From Paracoccaceae bacterium (GTDB lineage: Bacteria > Pseudomonadota > Alphaproteobacteria > Rhodobacterales > Rhodobacteraceae), in NCBI GenBank assembly GCA_022843025.1, contig JALHOL010000001.1, positions 310,001 through 374,000 of the forward strand: a DNA stretch of 64,000 nucleotides. The letters run 5' to 3'. This document shows positions 24,860 through 33,541 of this stretch, piece after piece; position 1 is the stretch's first letter, and every line of letters begins with the position of its first letter. The notes under the pieces were generated by a model that saw nothing but the letters and a program-made list of their open reading frames with translations, did not search any database and was not told where the DNA came from. The position numbers were made by a program, and so were the translations under genes.

Positions 24860-24869
24860 AAATGCCGGT

Positions 24870-24891
24870 CCCCGGCCTTGACGGGCCGGGG
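24870..24891 (+). repeat. Palindrome between adk and rpsM
   Basis: A perfect eight-base stem CCCCGGCC (24870-24877) pairs with GGCCGGGG (24884-24891) around TTGACG. It is followed by AAAA and not by T, so it is not a forward terminator. The rest of the 188-base gap to rpsM shows no gene. Confidence 0.6.
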
Positions 24892-25047
24892 AAAAGCCCA
24901 TAAAGCACAGCGTCCCGCAAGGGAATCGTCCGGCCATATTGATGCTTGGCTGGTCAGATCGAATCGGTGGCACGGGATCGCCTGCGCCGCCGGAGTTGTG
25001 AAAAAAGGTTCTGGCATCACGGAACCGCAACGAAAAGGAACATACGT

Positions 25048-25416
25048 TTGGCACGTATTGCTGGCGTCAACATCCCCACCCAGAAGCGGGTGCCGATTGC
25101 CCTGACCTACATCACCGGTATCGGTCCGCATAACGCCGAGATCATCTGCACCTCGCTGAACATCGACACCTCGCGTCGTGTGAACCAGCTGTCGGATGCC
25201 GAAGTTCTGGCGATCCGCGAATTCATCGATGCGAACTTCACCGTCGAAGGCGACCTGCGTCGCGAAACGTCGATGAACATCAAGCGTCTAATGGATCTGG
25301 GCTGCTATCGCGGCCTGCGTCACCGTAAGGGCCTGCCGGTCCGCGGTCAGCGCACCCACACGAACGCACGTACCCGCAAGGGCCCCGCCAAAGCCATCGC
25401 TGGCAAGAAGAAATAA
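25048..25416 (+). CDS. rpsM: Ribosomal protein S13, TTG start
   Basis: The 122-residue S13 of the 30S head contacts tRNA and L5. The sequence [25 protein letters not shown] (read in parts) and the C-terminal [15 protein letters not shown] are diagnostic. No ATG or GTG exists near the family start: the codon before GCA-CGT-ATT-GCT is TTG (25048), with SD AAAAGGAA (25033-25040). Starting there gives exactly the usual 122 residues. An upstream in-frame start at 24946 would add about 34 unrelated residues. A TTG start is unusual for a highly expressed ribosomal gene. Confidence 0.95.
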   Translation: MARIAGVNIPTQKRVPIALTYITGIGPHNAEIICTSLNIDTSRRVNQLSDAEVLAIREFIDANFTVEGDLRRETSMNIKRLMDLGCYRGLRHRKGLPVRGQRTHTNARTRKGPAKAIAGKKK

Positions 25417-25428
25417 GGAGGGGCACCC

Positions 25429-25827
25429 ATGGCACGTGATACCAAGAGCGCCGCGCGCACCAAGAAAAAAGAACGCAAGAACATTGCCGCTGGCGTGGCA
25501 CATGTGAACTCGTCGTTCAACAACACCAAGATTCTGATTTCCGACGTTCAGGGCAACGCGATTTCGTGGTCCTCGGCCGGCACGATGGGTTTCAAAGGCT
25601 CGCGCAAGTCGACGCCTTATGCTGCCCAGATGGCCGCTGAAGACGCCGGGAAGAAGGCGCAGGAACATGGCGTGAAAACGCTGGAAGTCGAAGTGCAGGG
25701 TCCGGGTTCGGGCCGCGAGTCGGCGCTGCGTGCGCTGGCCGCTGTGGGCTTTAACATCACCTCGATCCGTGATGTCACCCCGCTGGCGCATAACGGCTGC
25801 CGTCCGCCGAAGCGCCGCCGCGTCTGA
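25429..25827 (+). CDS. rpsK: Ribosomal protein S11
   Basis: The 132-residue S11 of the 30S platform. Conserved segments include [46 protein letters not shown] (read in parts) and the C-terminus [20 protein letters not shown]. It follows rpsM by 12 bases with a GGAGG SD. rpoA begins 116 bases later. Confidence 0.98.
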   Translation: MARDTKSAARTKKKERKNIAAGVAHVNSSFNNTKILISDVQGNAISWSSAGTMGFKGSRKSTPYAAQMAAEDAGKKAQEHGVKTLEVEVQGPGSGRESALRALAAVGFNITSIRDVTPLAHNGCRPPKRRRV

Positions 25828-25943
25828 CACTGTTTGATATGGGCGGGCCGTGCCTTCGGGTGCGGCCCGTTTCAGCTATTTCTGATCCTCGGGCGTCCGC
25901 CGCTAACTGGACATGGGCAGCGGGCAAGTATGGAGGCGAAAGC

Positions 25944-26960
25944 ATGATCCACAAGAACTGGCAAGAACTCATCAAACCGACGCAACTGGTGGTCAAGCCC
26001 GGGGCTGACCCCGCGCGCGTGGCGACGGTGATCGCCGAACCGCTGGAGCGGGGCTTTGGCCTGACGCTGGGCAACGCGCTGCGTCGCGTGCTGATGTCGT
26101 CGCTGCAGGGCGGGGCCATCACCTCGGTGCAGATCGACAACGTTCTGCATGAGTTTTCCAGCGTGGCCGGTGTGCGTGAAGACGTCACCGACATCGTGCT
26201 GAACCTGAAGGGCGTGAGCCTGAAGATGGAAGTCGAAGGGCCGAAGCGCCTGTCGATTTCGGCCAAGGGTCCGGGCGTTGTGACCGCTGGCGATATCTCG
26301 GAATCCAACGGGATCGAGGTTCTGAACAAGGACCACGTGATCTGCCATCTGGATGATGGCGCGGATGTGTTCATGGAACTGACGGTGAATACTGGCAAGG
26401 GCTATGTCGCGGCCGACAAGAACCGCCCGGAAGATGCGCCGATCGGTCTGATCCCGATCGATGCGATCTATTCGCCGGTCAAGAAGGTTTCCTACGAAGT
26501 GCAGCCCACCCGTGAGGGCCAGGTGCTGGACTATGACAAGCTGACGATGAAGATTGAAACCGATGGCAGCCTGACGCCGGATGACGCCGTGGCCTATGCC
26601 GCGCGCATCCTGCAGGACCAGCTGTCGATCTTCGTCAACTTCGACGAGCCTGAATCGGCCAAGCTGGGCGAAGTGGATGCAGGGCTGGAATTCAACCCGC
26701 TGCTGCTGAAGAAGGTGGACGAGCTGGAGCTTTCGGTGCGTTCTGCCAACTGCTTGAAGAACGACAACATCGTCTATATCGGCGACCTGATCCAGAAAAC
26801 CGAAGCCGAGATGCTGCGCACCCCGAACTTTGGCCGCAAGTCGCTGAACGAGATCAAAGAAGTGCTTTCGGGCATGGGCCTGCATCTTGGGATGGAAGTC
26901 GAGGACTGGCCGCCGGAGAACATCGAAGATCTGGCCAAGCGCTTCGAAGACCAATTCTAA
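25944..26960 (+). CDS. rpoA: RNA polymerase alpha subunit
   Basis: The 338-residue alpha subunit dimerises to scaffold RNA polymerase and contacts activators and UP elements. The N-terminal domain shows [25 protein letters not shown] (in parts). The C-terminal domain from about residue 255 has the DNA-binding signature [28 protein letters not shown] (in parts) and [12 protein letters not shown]. The ATG at 25944 has SD GGAGGCG (25932-25938). An upstream frame from 25839 is not alpha-like. It is in the standard position between rpsK and rplQ. Confidence 0.98.
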   Translation: MIHKNWQELIKPTQLVVKPGADPARVATVIAEPLERGFGLTLGNALRRVLMSSLQGGAITSVQIDNVLHEFSSVAGVREDVTDIVLNLKGVSLKMEVEGPKRLSISAKGPGVVTAGDISESNGIEVLNKDHVICHLDDGADVFMELTVNTGKGYVAADKNRPEDAPIGLIPIDAIYSPVKKVSYEVQPTREGQVLDYDKLTMKIETDGSLTPDDAVAYAARILQDQLSIFVNFDEPESAKLGEVDAGLEFNPLLLKKVDELELSVRSANCLKNDNIVYIGDLIQKTEAEMLRTPNFGRKSLNEIKEVLSGMGLHLGMEVEDWPPENIEDLAKRFEDQF

Positions 26961-26967
26961 TTCGGGG

Positions 26968-26985
26968 GGCGGGGGAAACCCCGCC
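26968..26985 (+). repeat. Palindrome between rpoA and rplQ
   Basis: A perfect seven-base stem GGCGGGG-gaaa-CCCCGCC with a GNRA tetraloop, eight bases after the rpoA stop. It is nearly identical to the stem at 9198-9215. It is followed by TTTC, so weak termination or a processing signal is possible. Confidence 0.7.
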
Positions 26986-27095
26986 TTTCGGACAATGCCC
27001 GCGCAGGCGGGGAATACCTGGGCATTCCGCCCCAACGACGCGGCCTGCACGCACAGGCCGCAACACAAAGCAAAACGAGACGATAGGAGACCATC

Positions 27096-27515
27096 ATGCG
27101 TCACTCGAACGGCTACCGTAAGCTGAACCGCACCCATGAACACCGCAAGGCGATGTTCGCCAACATGTGTGGTTCGCTGATCGAACATGAACAGATCAAG
27201 ACGACCCTGCCCAAGGCCAAGGAACTGCGCCCGATCATCGAAAAGCTGATCACGCTGGCCAAGCGCGGCGACCTGCATGCGCGCCGTCAGGCCCATGCGC
27301 AATTGAAGCAGGACATGCACACCGCGCGCCTGTTCGAAATTCTGGGCCCGCGCTACAAGGACCGTCAGGGCGGTTATGTCCGCGTGCTGAAGGCCGGCTT
27401 CCGCTATGGCGACATGGCCCCGATGGCGATTATCGAGTTTGTCGACCGCGACACCTCGGCCAAGGGTGCAGCAGACCGCGCCCGCGTCGAGGCCGAGGAT
27501 TCTGCCGAGGATTGA
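27096..27515 (+). CDS. rplQ: Ribosomal protein L17
   Basis: The 139-residue L17 lies at the exit tunnel rim. It opens [21 protein letters not shown] and carries the conserved [25 protein letters not shown] (read in parts). SD TAGGAG (27083-27088) lies upstream. It is the last gene of the alpha operon and is followed 25 bases later by a strong terminator, which ends the ribosomal supercluster. Confidence 0.98.
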   Translation: MRHSNGYRKLNRTHEHRKAMFANMCGSLIEHEQIKTTLPKAKELRPIIEKLITLAKRGDLHARRQAHAQLKQDMHTARLFEILGPRYKDRQGGYVRVLKAGFRYGDMAPMAIIEFVDRDTSAKGAADRARVEAEDSAED

Positions 27516-27540
27516 TATCCAAGGCTTTGCCCTTTTGATG

Positions 27541-27566
27541 AAAAGCCCGCCGCAAGGTGGGCTTTT
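27541..27566 (+). terminator. Rho-independent terminator ending the ribosomal supercluster
   Basis: An 11-base stem AAAAGCCCGCC (27541-27551) pairs with GGTGGGCTTTT (27556-27566) around a GCAA tetraloop, with the T-run in the 3' arm. It closes the alpha operon after rplQ and separates it from luxR. Confidence 0.9.
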
Positions 27567-27733
27567 CCATTTGCGGCGGGGTTTTTCGGGACGGTAAGGG
27601 ATTACCGCCTTGGCCCCGGCAGCGCGGAAAGCTATCGAGGAAACGCAACTTGCAGATGTTTCTTCTTGTGCGAATGCGCATAATGAGCGTAGCAATCATA
27701 GGTTGAAAGGGGGCGTGCTCGCGCAGAGCCGAC

Positions 27734-28345
27734 ATGTCGGAAAGAAAGGTTGTTAATCAGTTGCTGGAAGACCTCGATCAGCTTGCCCCGATGGGCTATT
27801 CGGTCGGGCTGCACATTCGCTATGCAAGTCCTCTGGTTTATAAAAGCACCTATCCGGCGGATTGGACTGAGTTTTACAACAGCCATTCCTACTATCTGCG
27901 GGATCCGCTTGTCTTCTGGGGCGTGGGTGTCGAAGGCACCACACGCTGGAGCAGCATCCCCCTGCCTGATCCCTTCAGCGTCATGGCGAAGGCCGCATCG
28001 CATGGTCTGAAATTCGGTGCAGTGTCATCCTATGGACCCATCACCTCGCGCTCGATCGTTGGCGTTGCCCGGTCTGATCGGGAATTCGAGGATGAAGAAC
28101 TGGAACTGCTGAGGGAAATCACGATCCGGCTGCACATCGAAGCGAAACCGCCAAGCGAGCTGACGCGGGCGCAGATCGAGGCGCTTCAATGTCTGGCCGA
28201 TGGGGATCGCCATGCGGCAGCGGCGGAAAAACTCGGTATTTCGGAAAGTGCCCTGAAGGCGCGGCTTGTATCCGCGCGAATCCGGCTTGAGGCGCGGACC
28301 ACGTCAGAAGCGATCAGAAAGGCGCGCGAATACAGGCTGCTTTGA
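27734..28345 (+). CDS. LuxR-family quorum-sensing regulator
   Basis: A 203-residue transcription regulator with an N-terminal autoinducer-binding domain (about 1-135) and a C-terminal LuxR-type helix-turn-helix (about 142-200). The ligand-pocket residues Trp44, Tyr48, Asp57, Pro58 and Trp72 match the conserved positions of acyl-homoserine-lactone receptors. The DNA-binding part (LTRAQIEALQCLADGD, then LGISESALKARL) is divergent: the usual TVxxH of the recognition helix is ALKAR. Its partner luxI-type synthase follows 49 bases downstream. No convincing lux box was found by eye upstream of either gene. The SD before the ATG is weak. Confidence 0.88.
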   Translation: MSERKVVNQLLEDLDQLAPMGYSVGLHIRYASPLVYKSTYPADWTEFYNSHSYYLRDPLVFWGVGVEGTTRWSSIPLPDPFSVMAKAASHGLKFGAVSSYGPITSRSIVGVARSDREFEDEELELLREITIRLHIEAKPPSELTRAQIEALQCLADGDRHAAAAEKLGISESALKARLVSARIRLEARTTSEAIRKAREYRLL

Positions 28346-28394
28346 CGCGGGCCATCCCTTCACAGGTTTCACCAGCCCTGAGAAGGAGACTACG

Positions 28395-28982
28395 ATGGAA
28401 GTTACGACCCTTTCCTATGACAATCTGCATGCCCATGGCACGCTGTTTGCCGATCTGTTCCGCGCCCGCCACCGCACCTTTATCCGCAATAATGGTTGGA
28501 ACCTGCCCGAGGCGGACGGGATGGAGTTCGACCAGTATGACACGCCCGCCAGCCGTTGGGTTGCAGTGCATATCCGGGGCGAGGTGATGGCCGGGGTGCG
28601 GCTGACACCGACGGTGCATCGCTGCGGGATCTATTCCTACATGATCCGGGATGCGCAGCGGGGTTTGCTGGAGACGATCCCGAGCGACCTTTTGAATTTC
28701 GAGGCTCCGGTTGATCCGCGGATCTGGGAATCGAGCCGGGTATTCGTGTCGGACCTTGTGCCGGCGGCGGATCGGCTGCGGGTGCAGATGCGGTTGATCC
28801 ATGAAATGGTGATGTCGGCCCGCGAGTTGGGGGCGGCGTCGCTGTTGGGGATCATTCCGGAACATGCGCCGCGTCTGGCGCGGCGGGTGGGGCTGGATTG
28901 CATCCCCGCCGGGCCGGTGCTGGATACAGGCGGGATGCGCAGTGTCTGTGTGACGATCAGCATGCAGACACGGATGCATTGA
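28395..28982 (+). CDS. Acyl-homoserine-lactone synthase (LuxI family)
   Basis: A 195-residue enzyme that joins an acyl chain from acyl-ACP to S-adenosylmethionine to make an acyl-homoserine lactone. All the usual invariant residues are present: Arg25, Phe29, Trp35, Asp46, Asp49, Arg69, Glu112 and Arg115 (in RHRTFIRNNGW, EFDQYD, GVRL and WESSR). SD AAGGAG (28383-28388) gives a well-placed ATG. The acyl chain length cannot be predicted. It lies directly after the luxR-type gene on the same strand and may be co-transcribed with it. A periplasmic protease gene follows. Confidence 0.93.
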   Translation: MEVTTLSYDNLHAHGTLFADLFRARHRTFIRNNGWNLPEADGMEFDQYDTPASRWVAVHIRGEVMAGVRLTPTVHRCGIYSYMIRDAQRGLLETIPSDLLNFEAPVDPRIWESSRVFVSDLVPAADRLRVQMRLIHEMVMSARELGAASLLGIIPEHAPRLARRVGLDCIPAGPVLDTGGMRSVCVTISMQTRMH

Positions 28983-29068
28983 GTGGTGGATTGCTGATGG
29001 TCTGCGCGGTGCTTGTGCGCCGCGCAGACCGGGCGCATATCGGGGGGAGCCTCGTGAGGGAGTGACCC

Positions 29069-30451
29069 ATGATCCGCAACCTTTGTCTTGTGATCGCGCT
29101 TGTCTGTGCTGTGCCTGCCTATGCCCAGACGGTTGTTCCGGAAACGCAGGGCCAGATCGCCCTGTCCTTTGCCCCGGTCGTCAAGGCGGCGGCCCCTGCG
29201 GTGGTGAACATCTACGCCACCCGGATCGTACAGGAACGCCGATCCCCTTTTGCCGATGATCCGTTCTTCAACCAGTTCTTTGAGGCGCTTGGGCCCAGCC
29301 AGCCCCGGGTGCAAAATTCGCTGGGGTCGGGGGTGATTGTCAGCGCAGGCGGGATCGTCGTGTCGAACTATCACGTCGTGGGGCAGGCGACCGAGATTCG
29401 CGTCGTGCTGAATGACCGGCGCGAGTTCGCGGCAGATGTGATTCTGGGCGATGAAGCAAGCGATCTGGCCGTTCTGCGCCTGCGCGATGCAGAGGGATTG
29501 CCCTTCTTGCCCCTGCGCAATTCGGATGAATTGGAAGTGGGCGATCTGGTGCTGGCCATCGGCAACCCGTTCGGGGTGGGGCAGACGGTGTCATCGGGGA
29601 TCGTGTCCGGTCTGGCACGGTCGGCATTGCAGGTGGCGGATGGACGCGGGTATTTCATTCAGACCGATGCCGCGATCAACCCCGGCAACTCCGGCGGGGC
29701 GTTGGTGGATATGCAGGGGCGGCTGGTGGGGATCAACACCGCGATCCTAACGCAGGGTGGCGGATCGAACGGGATCGGTTTCGCGATTCCGGCCAATCTG
29801 GTGCAAAGCATCGTTGCACAGGCCGAGGCGGGGGCCGCGCGTTTTGCCCGGCCCTGGGCTGGGGTTACGGGGCAGGCGATGGATGCGGCACTGGCCGAGG
29901 GGCTGGGTTTGGCGCGGCCGGATGGGGTGCTGGTGTCAGAGCTGCATCCGCAAAGCCCCTTTGCAGCGGCGGGGTTGCAGGTTGGGGATGTGATCCTGTC
30001 GCTGGGCGGTGAGCCCACCAACACGCCGCAAGAGGTGATGTTCCGTCTGTCGGCGCTGGGGGTGGGAGCGGATGCCGAATTGGTCTGGCTGCGCGACGGG
30101 GCAGAGCAGCGCGCGATGATGCGGCTGGCCCCCGCGCCCGACGATCCGCCGCGTGACCAGACGACGGTGGTGGAGGACGTGTCGCTGCGTGGGCTGACGG
30201 TGGTGCAGATCAACCCGGCGGTGATGGAGGAGTTGAACCTGCCCATGCAAGCCGAGGGCGTCGCGGTGGTGCAGGCCGAAGACCTTGCCGAACGGGCAGG
30301 GTTTCAGCCGGGGGATTTGGTTCTTGGGATCAACGGGGTGCCGGTGACAACGCCTGCGGATGTGGTCGCGCTGGCGGGGATGGAGGCGCGGGTCTGGGTG
30401 ATCGACCTGATCCGCGGCGGGCAGCCGCTGCGGTTGCGGTTCCGCTTCTGA
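29069..30451 (+). CDS. Do/HtrA-family periplasmic serine protease (DegP/DegQ type)
   Basis: A 460-residue exported protease. A cleavable signal peptide is evident (MIRNLCLVIALVCAVPAYAQ). The trypsin-like domain has the triad His102 (NYHVVG), Asp132 (SDLAVLR) and Ser208 (NPGNSGGAL). Two PDZ domains follow, about residues 262-350 and 375-455. Such proteins degrade or refold damaged envelope proteins. The lack of a long Q-linker after the signal peptide favours a DegQ/DegS-like size, but two PDZ domains indicate DegP/DegQ. It lies 86 bases after the luxI-type gene. Confidence 0.93.
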   Translation: MIRNLCLVIALVCAVPAYAQTVVPETQGQIALSFAPVVKAAAPAVVNIYATRIVQERRSPFADDPFFNQFFEALGPSQPRVQNSLGSGVIVSAGGIVVSNYHVVGQATEIRVVLNDRREFAADVILGDEASDLAVLRLRDAEGLPFLPLRNSDELEVGDLVLAIGNPFGVGQTVSSGIVSGLARSALQVADGRGYFIQTDAAINPGNSGGALVDMQGRLVGINTAILTQGGGSNGIGFAIPANLVQSIVAQAEAGAARFARPWAGVTGQAMDAALAEGLGLARPDGVLVSELHPQSPFAAAGLQVGDVILSLGGEPTNTPQEVMFRLSALGVGADAELVWLRDGAEQRAMMRLAPAPDDPPRDQTTVVEDVSLRGLTVVQINPAVMEELNLPMQAEGVAVVQAEDLAERAGFQPGDLVLGINGVPVTTPADVVALAGMEARVWVIDLIRGGQPLRLRFRF

Positions 30452-30488
30452 GCTTTCAAGCAGGCGGTTGCGGGGGTAGGCTGGGCGC

Positions 30489-31802
30489 ATGGGTGATCTG
30501 TTTGATACCGCACCAAAGCCGAATGCAGAGGGTCCGCGCCCGCTGGCCGACAGGCTGCGGCCAAAGCATCTGTCCGAGGTGATCGGGCAGGGGCATGTGC
30601 TTTCGCCCGAGGGGCCTTTGGGGGCGATGCTGGCGGCGAAGAGCCTGTCGTCGATCATCCTTTGGGGGCCGCCGGGGGTGGGCAAGACCACGATCGCGCG
30701 GCTGTTGGCGGATGAGACGGACCTCGCCTTTGTGCAGATCAGCGCGATCTTTACCGGGGTACCGGACTTGAAAAAGGTGTTCGAGCAGGCCCGCATCCGG
30801 CGGCAGAACGGGCAGGGGACGTTGCTGTTCGTGGATGAAATCCACCGTTTCAACAAAGCGCAGCAGGATGGATTTCTGCCGCATATGGAGGATGGAACGA
30901 TCCTTCTGGTCGGGGCCACGACGGAAAATCCAAGCTTCGAGTTGAACGCCGCGCTGCTGAGCCGGTCGCAAGTGATTGTATTGGAACGCCTTTCTCTGGC
31001 CGATCTGGAGCGGATGGCGCAGCGGGCAGAGAAGGAACTGGGTCGCAACCTGCCGCTGACGGGTGAGGCGCGTGAGGCGCTTTTGGAGATGGCGGATGGG
31101 GATGGGCGGGCGCTGTTGAACCTGGTGGAGCAGGTGGCGGCGTGGAAGGTGGACCGGGCGATGGACCGGGCGGCGCTGGCGCAGCGCCTGATGCGGCGGG
31201 CGGCGAAGTATGACAAGTCGGGGGAAGAGCATTACAACCTAATCTCGGCCCTGCACAAATCCATTCGGGGGTCGGACCCGGATGCCGCGTTGTACTGGTT
31301 CGCGCGGATGCTGGAAGGGGGGGAGGACCCCCGGTTTCTGGCGCGGCGGTTGGTCAGGATGGCAGTGGAGGATATTGGTCTGGCAGACCCGCAGGCGCAG
31401 GGCATTTGCATCGACAGTTGGCAGACCTATGAACGGCTGGGGTCGCCCGAGGGCGAGTTGGCCTTGGCAAATGCTGTTGTTTATCTGGCACTTGCGCCGA
31501 AATCGAACGGGGTCTACGTGGCCTATAAGGCGGCAAGGGTGGCAGCGCGCGAGACCGGCAGCCTGATGCCGCCGCGCCATATCCTGAACGCGCCGACCAA
31601 GCTGATGAAAGAGATCGGCTATGGATCGGGCTATGCCTATGACCATGAGGCGGAGGATGGGTTTTCGGGGCAAGACTATTTCCCCGAAGGCATGAAGCGC
31701 CCGGTCTTTTATGCGCCGCCCGAACGGGGGTTCGAGCGCGAGTTGAAGAAGCGGGTGGAGTATTTCGCCAAGCTGCGCGGGAAGCGGCAGGGCGAGCGTT
31801 AA
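30489..31802 (+). CDS. rarA: Replication-associated recombination protein A (AAA ATPase)
   Basis: A 437-residue clamp-loader-like AAA+ ATPase (RarA/MgsA) acting at stalled replication forks. It has the N-terminal sequence RPLADRLRPKHLSEVIGQGHV, Walker A GPPGVGKTT, Walker B LLFVDEIHRFNKAQQD and the C-terminal MgsA region with SNGVYVAYKAA and the YGSGYAYDHEAEDGFSGQDYFPEG tail (read in parts). The ATG at 30489 lies 37 bases after the protease gene. It is followed by a 321-base gap with dispersed repeats. Confidence 0.95.
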   Translation: MGDLFDTAPKPNAEGPRPLADRLRPKHLSEVIGQGHVLSPEGPLGAMLAAKSLSSIILWGPPGVGKTTIARLLADETDLAFVQISAIFTGVPDLKKVFEQARIRRQNGQGTLLFVDEIHRFNKAQQDGFLPHMEDGTILLVGATTENPSFELNAALLSRSQVIVLERLSLADLERMAQRAEKELGRNLPLTGEAREALLEMADGDGRALLNLVEQVAAWKVDRAMDRAALAQRLMRRAAKYDKSGEEHYNLISALHKSIRGSDPDAALYWFARMLEGGEDPRFLARRLVRMAVEDIGLADPQAQGICIDSWQTYERLGSPEGELALANAVVYLALAPKSNGVYVAYKAARVAARETGSLMPPRHILNAPTKLMKEIGYGSGYAYDHEAEDGFSGQDYFPEGMKRPVFYAPPERGFERELKKRVEYFAKLRGKRQGER

Positions 31803-31839
31803 TTCACGCTGTTCCTCAAGGGGTTGGGCGAGAATGGCT

Positions 31840-31927
31840 GTGCAGCGCCCGGTGCAGACGGTGGTGCAGACGGCTGTGCATACATATTCCGGCAGGGCAA
31901 CGGGCGCGGTCATGGTTAATGGTGCGC
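31840..31927 (+). repeat. Dispersed repeat, copy 1: four 12-bp tandem units plus a conserved 40-bp flank
   Basis: Four consecutive 12-base units begin GTGCAG or GTGCAT at 31840, 31852, 31864 and 31876, followed by a 40-base flank ending TTAATGGTGCGC. A second copy with the same architecture is at 42176-42263. The element fills part of the 31803-32123 gap between rarA and crcB, in which I see no convincing gene. On the reverse strand both copies read as a peptide with a cysteine every four residues (VCTxVCTxxCTGxCT). Confidence 0.7.
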
Positions 31928-32017
31928 TGCTGTTGCAGCCCCCCTTTGCCGATGCCGGTGCCGGCGAGAGGGAAGGGCGCCAAGCCGGCGGCGGAGGTGC
32001 CGGGGGTGAGGGCGCAG

Positions 32018-32040
32018 TTGGGTATTTGGGCCAAGATGAA
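32018..32040 (+). repeat. 23-bp dispersed element, copy 1
   Basis: The 23 bases from 32018 (beginning TTGGGTATTTGGGCC and ending AAGATGAA) are identical to 50616-50638. This copy lies in the gap before crcB. The function is unknown. Confidence 0.7.
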
Positions 32041-32123
32041 ATGGCAGGGTGGGCTTGAGTTCAGACAGCTTTGGCGGGCCTGTCGAGGTTGACATTCTGG
32101 CCCCTTGGCGCAATGCAGAACGG

Positions 32124-32498
32124 ATGATCACGACCCTTCTTCATGTGGCCGCAGGTGGGGCCATCGGCGCGGTCCTGCGCTATCTGACCAATGTCAGCGC
32201 GGGCCGTCTTTTCGGCCCCGGTTTCCCGGTGGGGACGGTGATCGTGAACGTCGCGGGCTGTTTTGCGATGGGTGTGATCGTCACGGTTCTGGCGAAGAAG
32301 GGGGGCAATCATCTGGCGCCCTTTCTGATGACCGGGGTGCTGGGCGGGTTCACCACCTTTTCGGCCTTTTCGCTGGATGCCCTGACCCTGTGGGAGCGGG
32401 GGCAGCATGGGGTGGCAGCCATCTATGTGCTTGGTTCGGTTATCCTGTCGCTGGCAGGGATCGTGGCGGGCCTGACCCTTGCACGGAGCCTGACATGA
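32124..32498 (+). CDS. crcB: Fluoride channel CrcB/Fluc
   Basis: A 124-residue inner-membrane protein with four hydrophobic helices that exports fluoride as an antiparallel dimer. The motifs GGAIGAVLRY near the N-terminus and GVLGGFTTFSAFSLD near residue 75 are family hallmarks, the second carrying the phenylalanines of the pore. The ATG at 32124 gives MITTLLHVAAGG. A longer reading from 32049 adds a non-family segment. No fluoride riboswitch is recognised upstream. Its stop overlaps the next start (ATGA). Confidence 0.92.
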   Translation: MITTLLHVAAGGAIGAVLRYLTNVSAGRLFGPGFPVGTVIVNVAGCFAMGVIVTVLAKKGGNHLAPFLMTGVLGGFTTFSAFSLDALTLWERGQHGVAAIYVLGSVILSLAGIVAGLTLARSLT

Positions 32499-33541
32499 AC
32501 GCTGTACAGACCTTGACCGTATCAGAGGATGAGGGCGAACAGCGCCTTGACCGCTGGTTCAAGCGGCGGTTCCCGCATGTGACCCAAGGCGCGGTGGAAA
32601 AGATGTGCCGCACGGGGCAGGTCCGGGTGGATGGGGCGCGGGCCAAGGCATCGGACCGGGTGATCCCCGGCCAATCCATCCGCGTGCCGCCGCTGCCCGA
32701 TCCCAATGCGCCGGGGCGGGCAAAGACCGACGGGATCAGCGCGGCGGATGCCAAGATGATTCAGGACTGCGTGTTGTGGATGGACGACCACATGATCGTG
32801 CTGAACAAGCCCGCCGGTTTGCCCAGCCAAGGCGGCAGCGGGCAGGGCGAGCGGCATGTGGACGGGTTGGCCGAGGCGTTGAAGTTCGGCTACAAGGAAA
32901 AACCCAAGCTGGTGCATCGGCTGGACAAGGACACATCCGGTTTGCTGATGCTGGCGCGCACCGACCGGGTGGCGCGCAACCTTTCCGAGGCGCTGCGCCA
33001 CCGCAATACGCGCAAGATTTACTGGGCGGTGGTGGCGGGCGTGCCGAACCCCAAGAAGGGCAGCATCAAATACGGGCTGATGAAGGCCCCCGGCCATGGC
33101 AAGCGCGGCGAGGGGGAAAAGATGCTGTGCGTGCATCCCGCCAAGATGGCCGAGTTCCCCGATGCCAAGCGGGCGCATACGGATTACTTCGTGCTGTGGT
33201 TCCTTGGCACCCGCCTGTCATGGATGGCCTTGGAGCCGGTGACGGGGCGGACGCATCAGTTGCGCGCGCATATGGCCGAGATCGGGCATCCGATCATCGG
33301 GGATGGCAAATATGGCGGGTCGGATGCCGATAACGAAGGCGATGGCTGGGGCGCGGCGGTGGGCGGCGACATCAGCCGCAAGCTGCATCTGCATGCGCGG
33401 ATGCTGGTGGTGGAGCATCCGGTGTTGAAGACCGAGATGACATTCACTGCGCCCTTGCCCGACCACATGGCGCGGACGTGGAAGGCGCTGGACTGGAATG
33501 AAAAGGACGTGCCGGCCGATCCCTTTACGGTGTTCAAATGA
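32495..33541 (+). CDS. rluC: RluA-family 23S rRNA pseudouridine synthase (RluC-like)
   Basis: A 348-residue enzyme that isomerises uridines in 23S rRNA. An S4 RNA-binding domain occupies about residues 15-75 (LDRWFKRRFPHVTQGAVEKM). The catalytic motif is HRLDKDTSG with Asp144 as nucleophile, and the later motif GRTHQLRAHMAEIGHPIIGD is conserved. RluC fits best by layout, but RluD or another RluA paralogue cannot be excluded. It is coupled by ATGA overlaps to crcB upstream and the ATP12 gene downstream. Confidence 0.88.
   Translation: MNAVQTLTVSEDEGEQRLDRWFKRRFPHVTQGAVEKMCRTGQVRVDGARAKASDRVIPGQSIRVPPLPDPNAPGRAKTDGISAADAKMIQDCVLWMDDHMIVLNKPAGLPSQGGSGQGERHVDGLAEALKFGYKEKPKLVHRLDKDTSGLLMLARTDRVARNLSEALRHRNTRKIYWAVVAGVPNPKKGSIKYGLMKAPGHGKRGEGEKMLCVHPAKMAEFPDAKRAHTDYFVLWFLGTRLSWMALEPVTGRTHQLRAHMAEIGHPIIGDGKYGGSDADNEGDGWGAAVGGDISRKLHLHARMLVVEHPVLKTEMTFTAPLPDHMARTWKALDWNEKDVPADPFTVFK

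Noticed and set aside
27600..27733. A lux box upstream of luxR
   Set aside because: I found no 18-20 bp dyad resembling a lux box; partial matches near CTTGCAGATG do not have symmetric halves.
31834..32058. A 74-codon forward open frame in the rarA-crcB gap
   Set aside because: It merely reads through the 12-bp tandem repeat and the 23-bp element, with a glycine-rich tail and no similarity; no SD is evident.
31803..32123. Fluoride riboswitch before crcB
   Set aside because: The characteristic conserved pieces of that riboswitch are not visible; the gap holds repeats instead.
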